A DNA stretch of 10,699 bases from Actinomycetospora sp. (GTDB taxonomy: Bacteria > Actinomycetota > Actinomycetes > Mycobacteriales > Pseudonocardiaceae): the NCBI GenBank assembly GCA_025925615.1, contig JAICLN010000111.1, positions 1-10,699 on the forward strand, given 5' to 3'. Below, one piece after another: positions 5,842 through 10,699 of the stretch; position 1 is the stretch's first letter; each line of letters starts with the position of its first letter. The notes beneath the pieces were generated by a model. That model did no database searches. It was not told the DNA's origin and was given only the letters and a program-made list of their open reading frames with translations. A program made the translations under genes and the position numbers.

Positions 5842-7038
5842 ATGAATCGCGACCACCGCTATGTCGTCGTCGGGTGCGGCGGCCTCGGGTCCGCCGCCCT
5901 CTACTGGCTCGCCCGGGCGGCGGGCGGCCAGGACGGCGCCGTGCTCGGCCTCGAGGCCCACCACCTCGGTCACGACCGCGGCGCCAGCCAGGACCACCGC
6001 CGCATCATCCGCTACGCCCAGCACGAGGACGCCTACGCCGCCCTCGCACCGGCGGCGTACGACACCTGGCGTGACGTCGCGCGCGCGTCCGGCCAGCGCC
6101 TGGTCACCGAGACCGGCGGGCTGGTGATCGAGGACGTCGACGCGCGGGCCGGCACCGCCTCCGGCACCCGCAACATGGATGGCTACCGCGCCGTCGCCGC
6201 CCGCCACGGGGTCCCGATCGAGGAGCTGGACGCGGAGGCCGTCGTCGCGCGCTGGCCGCAGTTCCGGCTGGCCGGCAGCGAGCAGGCGATCTACCAGCAG
6301 CGTTCCGGCATCGTCGACGCCCGCCGCGCGAACGCCACGCACGTCGCGCTCGCCCGCGGCCAGGGCGCCCACGTCGAGCAGGACACCCCGGTCCGCGCGC
6401 TGCACCCGACGCGCGACGGCGTCGAGGTCGTCACCGACGACGAGGTCTACCGCGCCGAGCAGGTGATCGTGACCGCCGACGCCCGCACCAACGAGGTCCT
6501 CGAGGGCGTCGGCCGTGAGCTCCCCCTGACGGTCCTGCAGGAGCAGGTCACCTACTACGCCACCCCGAACCTGCTCGACTTCGCCCCCGAGAACTTCCCC
6601 GTGTTCATGTGGCACGGCGCCGACAACTTCTACGGCTTCCCGGTCTACGGCGAGGTCGCGACGAAGCTCGGCCAGCACATGGGCGGGAACGAGGTCACCG
6701 CCGAGTCGCGGACCTTCGAGGCCGACCCGCTGCGCCGCAAGCGCCAGGAGGAGTTCCTCGCCGACCACGTCCCCGGCTTCGGCGGCCCCGAGCTGTACAC
6801 GAAGACCTGCCTCTACACGATCCCGCCGGACCAGCACTTCGTCATCGACACCGTGCCCGAGGCGCCGAACGTGCACGTGGCGGTCGGGGCGGGCCACGCG
6901 TACAAGTTCGCGTCGTTGATCGGGCGCATCCTCGCCGAGCTCGCGACGGCGGGCCGGTCCCGGCACCCCATCGACACCTTCACCCTCGACCGGCCGGCCC
7001 TGCTCGACGCGGACTTCGAGCGCCGGTTCCACGTGTAG
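5842..7038 (+). CDS. Monomeric sarcosine oxidase/N-methyl amino acid oxidase-like FAD enzyme
   Basis: A 398-residue flavoprotein of the DAO/MSOX family, which oxidises N-methyl or other secondary amino acids with oxygen, giving an imine (or amine plus aldehyde) and hydrogen peroxide. Visible features: FAD-binding 'VVVGCGGLGSAALYWLAR' (GxGGxG at 11-16); 'RRIIRYA' with R54 and R57, equivalent to R49 and R52 of Bacillus MSOX; 'TKLGQH' with K275 and H279, matching the oxygen-activating lysine and nearby histidine (K265, H269); 'KTCLYT' with C323, the site of covalent FAD attachment; K355 in 'GHAYKF', matching substrate-binding K348; and the C-terminal 'TLDRPAL'. The motifs GASQDH and GAGHAYK differ from those of true MSOX, so the substrate is uncertain; N-methyltryptophan, pipecolate or another amine are alternatives. 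The ATG is supported by homology; an AGGGAG lies 13 bases upstream, rather far. It is divergent from LysR and ends 8 bases from the PIG-L gene. Confidence 0.9.
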   Translation: MNRDHRYVVVGCGGLGSAALYWLARAAGGQDGAVLGLEAHHLGHDRGASQDHRRIIRYAQHEDAYAALAPAAYDTWRDVARASGQRLVTETGGLVIEDVDARAGTASGTRNMDGYRAVAARHGVPIEELDAEAVVARWPQFRLAGSEQAIYQQRSGIVDARRANATHVALARGQGAHVEQDTPVRALHPTRDGVEVVTDDEVYRAEQVIVTADARTNEVLEGVGRELPLTVLQEQVTYYATPNLLDFAPENFPVFMWHGADNFYGFPVYGEVATKLGQHMGGNEVTAESRTFEADPLRRKRQEEFLADHVPGFGGPELYTKTCLYTIPPDQHFVIDTVPEAPNVHVAVGAGHAYKFASLIGRILAELATAGRSRHPIDTFTLDRPALLDADFERRFHV

Positions 7039-7046
7039 GTGCGCTG

Positions 7047-7766
7047 CTAGAACAACAGCTCGAAGGTCACCCGTGGGTGGTCGGGGTCGCCGACCATCCG
7101 CGTGACGACGTCGCGGGCCTGCTCCGCCACCGGGCGGTCGTCGAGTGCCTCCAGGTAGATCCGGTGGCGGGCCAGCGACGCGACCGCCCGGTCGACTTGC
7201 CCGGTCACGTCAACGGCGTGCGAGGCGACCGGCGAGTGCCCGACGACGACGTGGCGCGCCCCGTGCGGTTCGAGGTCGGCGAGCTCGGGGTGGATCCACC
7301 GGTTGTCGGCGTCGGAGACGGCGTCGACGGTCGCCCGCCCGACGGCGCGGTGGTCGGCGGAGTTCCAGCCGGCGGCGGCCCCGTCCGGCCCCGGCCAGCG
7401 CTCGGCGTGGTTGAGCGCGACCACGAGGTCCGGGCGCACCAGACGGATGACGCGCGCGATGTCGCGGCGCAGCGCCGGATCCTCGGAGACGACCCCGTCG
7501 CGGTGGTCGAGGAAGCGCACGTCCTCGACGCCGACCTCGGCCGCGCTCGCCCGCTCCTCCGCCTCGCGAGCGGGCCCGGCCTCGTCGGGCGACAGCGTCG
7601 CGATGCCGGCCTCGCCCCGGGTGACCAGCAGGTACGTGACCCGCTTCCCCGCCGCGGTCCAGGCGGCGACGGCGGCGGAGACGCCGTACTCGAGGTCGTC
7701 GGGGTGCGCGGCGACGGCGAGGGCGGTCGTCCAGTCGTCGGGCAGGGGCGCCGGCTCGGGGTGCAT
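7047..7766 (-). CDS. PIG-L (LmbE)-family zinc-dependent deacetylase
   Basis: A 239-residue cytoplasmic-type protein with the defining 'AVAAHPDDLEYG' motif near the N-terminus (A20-H21-P22-D23-D24). H21, D24 and probably H139 in 'NSADHRAVGRA' would bind the zinc ion, with D23 as general base, by analogy with MshB. The family hydrolyses N-acetyl groups from N-acetylglucosamine derivatives and related amides (MshB, Mca and BshB in thiol metabolism; others act on antibiotics). This protein is shorter than MshB and Mca, so it is not called as either. It is convergent with the amine oxidase, 8 bases away, so it is not in that transcript; its own promoter would lie in 7767-7894. The ATG at 7766 is favoured because the catalytic motif begins about 20 residues later; a CAGGG about 10 bases upstream is a modest ribosome binding site. 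Confidence 0.93.
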   Translation of the reverse strand: MHPEPAPLPDDWTTALAVAAHPDDLEYGVSAAVAAWTAAGKRVTYLLVTRGEAGIATLSPDEAGPAREAEERASAAEVGVEDVRFLDHRDGVVSEDPALRRDIARVIRLVRPDLVVALNHAERWPGPDGAAAGWNSADHRAVGRATVDAVSDADNRWIHPELADLEPHGARHVVVGHSPVASHAVDVTGQVDRAVASLARHRIYLEALDDRPVAEQARDVVTRMVGDPDHPRVTFELLF

Positions 7767-7894
7767 GACCGCGACCCTGCACCCTCGACCTTGATCGAGG
7801 TCCAGCCGCCATCCGGTCGATGGACCGATCTTCTGCGGCGGGCCGGATCGGGCAACACTCGACGTCCCATCGAGCGATCGTCCGAGGAGTGGTC
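7767..7894. other. Divergent intergenic region with an inverted repeat
   Basis: This separates the PIG-L gene (minus) from the small-peptide gene (plus). GGTCCA (7799-7804) and TGGACC (7821-7826) form a perfect 6-bp inverted repeat with a 16-nt spacer, long enough for an operator or weak stem. No clear -35/-10 pair was found for either gene. Confidence 0.25.
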
Positions 7895-8056
7895 GTGCGA
7901 CCGATCCACCGCGCTCGCGTCGTCGGGCTGTGCCTGGCCGTCACCACGGTCACCCTCACGACCCTCACCGCCGCGCCCGCCGGGGAGCCGACCGTGGCCA
8001 CGCCGCTGCGGCGAGCCGCACCGGGCCGGCTGCTCGCCCCACTGTTCCCGGGCTGA
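7895..8056 (+). CDS. Small predicted exported peptide, function unknown
   Basis: A 53-residue reading frame begins at a GTG at 7895 with a near-ideal GAGGAG ribosome binding site (7884-7889, five bases before the start). The N-terminus is basic (VRPIHRAR, the first residue being Met in vivo), followed by a hydrophobic, Thr-rich stretch (VVGLCLAVTTVTLTTLTAAPA), then a short basic, Pro-rich tail ending PGRLLAPLFPG. This is the layout of a Sec signal peptide with possible cleavage after the AAPA segment, leaving a mature peptide of roughly 24 residues; alternatively it is a one-helix anchored peptide. I do not recognise a family. Another GTG at 7889 overlaps the binding site and is less likely. 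It lies between the PIG-L gene and the amino acid permease, 114 bases upstream of the latter. The chance that this is non-coding remains real. Confidence 0.5.
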   Translation: MRPIHRARVVGLCLAVTTVTLTTLTAAPAGEPTVATPLRRAAPGRLLAPLFPG

Positions 8057-8065
8057 CCGTCGACC

Positions 8066-8101
8066 GGGCTCGGTCACGAAGCGTCGACGATCGGTGAGCC
8101 C
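8066..8101 (+). terminator. Weak stem-loop after the small-peptide gene
   Basis: GGGCTC (8066-8071) and GAGCCC (8096-8101) pair perfectly across a 24-nt loop that itself holds the palindrome CGTCGACG (8082-8089). It begins ten bases after the small-peptide stop codon. There is no T-run, so a classical intrinsic terminator is not shown; it could equally be an operator or chance in GC-rich DNA. Confidence 0.2.
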
Positions 8102-8115
8102 AGCGTGAAGGGTGT

Positions 8116-8159
8116 GTCACGAGTGGGTAGTGCTCCCTGACCCGAGAGCACACCGTGAC
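8116..8159 (+). promoter_or_regulatory. Nested inverted repeats before the amino acid permease
   Basis: GTCACG (8116-8121) pairs with CGTGAC (8154-8159), and inside it GTGCTC (8130-8135) pairs with GAGCAC (8146-8151) around a 10-nt loop. The outer arm ends one base before the GAGG ribosome binding site (8160-8163) of the permease. The structure could act as an operator in DNA or as an RNA hairpin affecting translation. It is not a riboswitch class I recognise. Confidence 0.3.
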
Positions 8160-8170
8160 GAGGTGACCGC

Positions 8171-9807
8171 ATGACGGACACGAGCGCCGCCCCCACGGCC
8201 GACACCGATCGACGGCCGGACGCCGGCCTGCACAAGGCCCTCGGCTTCTGGTCGCTGCTCGCGGCCGGGCTGGGCAGCGTCATCGGGTCGGGGTGGTTGT
8301 TCTCCTCGCTCTACGCCGCCCAGGACGCGGGCCCCGCCGCTCTGCTCGCGTGGGTCATCGGCGGGGCGCTCATGCTGCTCGTCGCGATGGTCTTCGCCGA
8401 GCTGGGGATGGCCAAGCCGGAGTCCGGTGGGCTGGTGCGCTACCCGATGTACTCCCACGGCGGACTCACCGCGGGCATCGTCGGGTGGGCGATGTGGATC
8501 AGCTACGTCGGCAATCCGCCCACCGAGGCCGCGGGCGTCGTGCAGTACGCGGCCAGCTACCTGCCCGGGGTCTACGACGGGAAGTCCCTGACCGGCCTCG
8601 GCATCGTCATCGCCGTCGTGCTCATGGCCGTCTTCGTGGCCCTGAACTGGTTCGGCGTCCTGCTGTTCGCCGCTCCAACACGATCGTCACCGCCATCAAG
8701 ATCCTGATCCCGACGACGACCGTGGTGCTGCTGATCGCCTCCGGGTTCGACTCCTCGAACCTCACCGACCACGGCGGGTACGCCCCCTACGGCTGGGGCG
8801 CGGCGCTCTCGACCATTGCGACGGCGGGCATGGTGTTCGCCTACACCGGCTTCCGGAACGTCATCGAGCTCTCCGGCGAGGCGAAGAACCCCCGCCGCAC
8901 CGTGCCGCGGGCCCTCATCACCACGATCGTCGTGACCATCGTGCTCTACCTCGGCCTGCAGCTCGCGTTCCTCGGCGCGGTGCCCGCCGGGCTGCTCGGC
9001 GGCGGCTGGCACGGGGTCAACTTCGACTCCCCGTTCGCGAACCTGGCGATGGTCCTCGGCCTGTCCTGGCTGTCGTGGACGCTCATCGCCGACTCGATGC
9101 TCTCGCCGTCGGGGTCGGGCATCGTCTACACCGCGGAGAACTCCCGCAACGTGTTCGGGCTGGCCAAGAACGGGTTCTTCCCGGGGTCCCTGACGACGCT
9201 GAACCGGCGCGGCATCCCCGCCCGGGCTCTGGTGCTGAACTTCGTCGTCGGGCTGGCCTACCTGCTGCCGCTGCCCAGCTGGCACTCGATCATCTCGGTG
9301 ACCGGCTCGATCGCGGCGTTCACGTTCCAGATCGGCGCGGTCTCGCTGGTGGCCTTCCGCGCCTCGGGCCTGACGCGGCGGGACACCCGCCTGCGGGGCA
9401 TGACGGTGATCGCGCCCGGGGCCTTCGTCGTCTCCTCGCTCGTGGTGTTCTGGACGTCCTGGTCGAAGCTCTGGATCGGCATGGTGATCATCGGGCTCGG
9501 GATCGTCTGGTACGCCGTGGTGTGGCTGCGCTCGAGCCGCGCGGTCACGGAGCTGACCGGCGGGACCTGGCTCGTCGTCTACCTGGTGGGGCTGACGGCG
9601 CTCTCGGTGCTCGGCAGCTTCGGCGGCGCGCACGTGATCGACGCGCCGTGGGACTCCGTCGTCGTCGCCGCCTTCTCGCTCGCGACCTACCTGTGGGGCG
9701 CCCGCAGCGGCACCGCGTACATGAACGCCCGGCCGGACATGGTGCGACGGCTGCGCGCGGAGGCCGACGAGGACCGCGGCGACGCCCCGGAGGAGGCCCT
9801 GGCCTGA
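8171..9807 (+). pseudogene. APC-family amino acid permease, interrupted by one frameshift
   Basis: An amino acid/proton symporter-like protein of about 545 residues if one frameshift is repaired. The first frame (from ATG 8171, GAGG ribosome binding site at 8160-8163) encodes 'LGFWSLLAAGLGSVIGSGWLF', the unwound first helix of the APC fold, then 'MVFAELGMAKPESGGLVRYP', and runs to A167 at 8669-8671. After that the homologous frame continues one base back, from 8671, with 'RSNTIVTAIKILIP', 'FAYTGFRNVIELSGEAKNP' and about ten further membrane segments to TGA at 9805-9807. Inserting one C near 8671 restores 'LLFARSNTIVTAIK', the expected family sequence. The 'GSGWLF' motif recalls Bacillus YveA-type aspartate:proton symporters, but substrate is not assigned. 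As written, only a 178-residue product with four to five helices would be made. Both halves keep excellent codon bias, so the break is recent or a sequencing error. It converges with the YjbR gene, 4 bases away. Confidence 0.88.
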
Positions 9808-9811
9808 GCCC

Positions 9812-10192
9812 TCACGCGTCGAGCAGGCGCGCCAGCGTCTTCGGGGCGATCGTCCGGAAGGCGTCCCTGGCGATCCCGGCCAGCTCGACCTCGTCGAGGG
9901 CGTCCGCCCCGTCGAGGTCGAGCCGCAGCCCCAGCCAGCCGCGGTGCCCGACGTAGGGCGGGACGAAGAAGCGCCTCGGCTCGGCGGCGACCAGCTCGGC
10001 GGTCACCCCGGGCGGCGCGGCCGCCCAGATCGCGGTGTGGGGGTCGCCGTGCACGCGGTCGGCGAAGGACACGAAGGTCTTCCTGCCGCGCACGAACCAC
10101 GACGGCGTCCCGTGGCTGGGACGCTCCACGACCTCGGGCAGCGCGAGGCACGCCCGTCGCACGGCAGCGAGAATGTCCTCGACGTCGGGCAC
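9812..10192 (-). CDS. MmcQ/YjbR-family protein
   Basis: A 126-residue protein of the MmcQ/YjbR family (CyaY-like fold). Supporting motifs: 'ACLALPEVVERPSHGTPSWF' and 'RGRKTFVSF' in the first half, and 'RRFFVPPYVGHRGWLGLRLD' and 'DAFRTIAPKTLARLL' in the second, all of which are typical for actinobacterial members. The family is often labelled DNA-binding, but a molecular function is not established. The GTG at 10192 is chosen because the family begins at about 'PDVEDILAAVRRA'; the open frame runs 33 codons further upstream through the end of the neighbouring small gene with unlikely composition. No good ribosome binding site precedes the GTG, but the upstream gene stops only 8 bases before it, which suggests translational coupling. 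Confidence 0.87.
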   Translation of the reverse strand: MPDVEDILAAVRRACLALPEVVERPSHGTPSWFVRGRKTFVSFADRVHGDPHTAIWAAAPPGVTAELVAAEPRRFFVPPYVGHRGWLGLRLDLDGADALDEVELAGIARDAFRTIAPKTLARLLDA

Positions 10193-10200
10193 GGCGGCGG

Positions 10201-10353
10201 TCAGACCAGGAGGGCCATCGCCAGGAGCGACAGCACGATCGCGACCAGAACGACGAGGACGACGACCGGCGTGGCCCCCCGTGCCCACCACGGCCTCTCC
10301 CCAGGGATCGGCGGCGAGTCGAACGTCCGGTCCACGATCTGCCGCTCACCCAT
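10201..10353 (-). CDS. Small single-helix membrane protein, function unknown
   Basis: A 50-residue protein starting MGERQIVDRTFDSPPIPGER, then PWWARGATP, and ending in an uninterrupted hydrophobic stretch of about 21 residues (from VVVLVVLVAIV to ALLV) with no residues after the helix. This is a tail-anchored or N-in single-pass layout. The ATG at 10351-10353 has an AGGGGG ribosome binding site at proper spacing, and TAGCCT (10384-10389 on the minus strand) makes a reasonable -10 about 30 bases upstream. Its TGA lies 8 bases before the start of the YjbR-family gene, so the two probably form an operon. Similar DUF-less small membrane proteins are common in actinobacteria and rarely annotated. 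I do not recognise a named family. Confidence 0.68.
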   Translation of the reverse strand: MGERQIVDRTFDSPPIPGERPWWARGATPVVVLVVLVAIVLSLLAMALLV

Positions 10354-10383
10354 CGGTGGCCCCCTGTCCGGTTCGTCCGGGCC

Positions 10384-10389
10384 AGGCTA
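10384..10389 (-). promoter_or_regulatory. Candidate -10 for the membrane-protein/YjbR operon
   Basis: TAGCCT on the minus strand fits TANNNT and would start transcription about 24 bases before the ATG of the 50-residue membrane protein, just ahead of its AGGGGG ribosome binding site. No convincing -35 was seen. Confidence 0.3.
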
Positions 10390-10450
10390 ACGAACGGCCC
10401 CGACGGCTGCAGGGATCTCCGGCCAGCTGAGCATGATCAGGACGTCGGGA

Positions 10451-10493
10451 GCGACACGCCCAAGATTCGGTGCGACACGCTCACGAAGTTCGG
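10451..10493. repeat. Imperfect tandem direct repeat, two units of about 21 bp
   Basis: GCGACACGC at 10451-10459 recurs at 10472-10480, and each copy is followed by an A-rich spacer and TTCGG (10466-10470 and 10489-10493). The pair lies in the 157-base gap between the membrane-protein gene and the right-edge gene, where no other gene is seen. It is either a pair of regulator sites or a copy of a dispersed extragenic repeat. Confidence 0.5.
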
Positions 10494-10510
10494 ATCTTCA
10501 CGGGGCGGCC

Positions 10511-10699
10511 CTAGCGCAGGACCTCGGAGGCGGCGTGCCTCCCGGGCGCCTGGCCCGGCGCGTGCCTCCCGGTGTCGGACCGGGGGCGGCCGTCCGACGA
10601 CGGGTCCCTCGGCTCCGGGGTCCAGGGCTCCGGGTCCCTCGGTTCCGGGGCCCTCGGCTCCGGCCGCTTTGTTTCTCCTTCTGCGGGCGGCGCCCCCGC
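10511..10699 (-). CDS. C-terminal end of a Pro/Glu/Arg repeat-rich protein (starts beyond right edge)
   Basis: The minus frame ending at TAG (10511-10513) is open to the window edge and gives 62 residues containing tandem five-residue units (PEPRA, PEPRD, PEPWT, PEPRD), followed by a hydrophilic basic tail with 'GRHAPGQAPGRHA' and ending SEVLR. It is preferred over other frames because its third codon positions are almost all G or C and it ends cleanly. The tail looks disordered, as in the cytoplasmic or extracellular ends of membrane or wall-associated proteins. Nothing identifies the folded part. A competing minus frame and a plus-strand Gly/Ser-rich frame are also open through the repeats, so the call is moderate. 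Confidence 0.45.
   Translation of the reverse strand, partial: AGAPPAEGETKRPEPRAPEPRDPEPWTPEPRDPSSDGRPRSDTGRHAPGQAPGRHAASEVLR
10602..10663. repeat. GC-rich tandem repeat with 15/30-bp period
   Basis: GGGTCCCTCGG(C/T)TCCGGGG occurs at 10602-10620 and again at 10632-10650, exactly 30 bases apart, with degenerate 15-base half-units between and after. The period is a multiple of three, consistent with a coding repeat (PEPRD-type units on the minus strand). A second, separate direct repeat, CGTGCCTCCCGG at 10534-10545 and 10561-10572, has a 27-base period. Confidence 0.7.

Noticed and set aside
5821..7032. 403-codon minus-strand frame opposite the amine oxidase
   Set aside because: Composition is Val/Gly/Asp/Arg-rich without motifs, while the plus strand shows all MSOX-family residues.
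7039..7046. Bidirectional terminator between the oxidase and PIG-L genes
   Set aside because: The gap is only 8 bases and shows no stem-loop or T-run.
6609..8108. 499-codon plus-strand frame running from the oxidase through the PIG-L gene
   Set aside because: It is a shifted frame of the oxidase followed by antisense of the deacetylase; there is no start signal and the product is low-complexity.
8660..8680. Programmed -1 ribosomal frameshift in the permease
   Set aside because: No slippery heptamer or clear downstream pseudoknot is visible, and APC permeases are not known to use one; a lost base is simpler.
8572..9633. 353-codon minus-strand frame opposite the amino acid permease
   Set aside because: Arg/Asp/Gly/His-rich shadow product; the plus-strand membrane helices are unmistakable.
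10193..10291. Longer start for the YjbR-family protein at an ATG at 10291
   Set aside because: The extension reads the 50-residue membrane-protein gene out of frame, is Arg/Gly/Pro-rich and is absent from the family pattern.

Overview
The window is very GC-rich, with GC-biased third codon positions, frequent GTG starts and -10-like hexamers placed directly in front of GTG codons (probable leaderless genes). This points to a high-GC actinobacterium; a Pseudonocardiales relative is a guess from style, not a proven placement. No rRNA, tRNA, CRISPR array, transposase or phage gene was seen. It reads as ordinary chromosome, rich in regulators and small-molecule metabolism.

Layout. The left edge holds the 5' end of an ArsR-type regulator (minus strand) with a strong palindromic operator candidate at 179-204. 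Next comes a TetR regulator (333-962, plus) whose tail overlaps the tail of a minus-strand NCS2 uracil-type permease (922-2355). The permease is directly coupled to a second TetR regulator (2356-3063), which has a 17-bp palindrome over its probable -10. Continuing on the minus strand are a [3Fe-4S] ferredoxin (3174-3368), a cytochrome P450 (3430-4632) and a LysR regulator (4694-5599). In transcription order this is LysR, P450, ferredoxin, then TetR and permease.

Divergent from LysR is a monomeric sarcosine oxidase-like flavoenzyme (5842-7038, plus), which meets a PIG-L/LmbE deacetylase (7047-7766, minus) tail to tail. Then come a small predicted exported peptide (7895-8056, plus) and an APC-family amino acid permease (8171-9807, plus) broken by one frameshift near 8671. 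An MmcQ/YjbR-family protein and a 50-residue one-helix membrane protein form a small minus-strand operon (9812-10353). The right edge (10511-10699) probably encodes the Pro/Glu/Arg repeat-rich C-terminus of a minus-strand protein that starts outside the window.

How genes may work together. The clearest unit is P450 plus ferredoxin, a standard oxygenase and electron-donor pair, with LysR upstream and the divergent amine oxidase as plausible LysR targets. The oxidase and PIG-L enzyme could act on N-substituted amino acids or amino sugars, but shared function is inference from adjacency only. The second TetR and the permease form a coupled uptake unit. I did not find convincing evidence of a wholly new system. 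The most checkable oddities are the frameshifted permease, two small proteins (exported and membrane), the palindromic operators and two repeat stretches near the right end.
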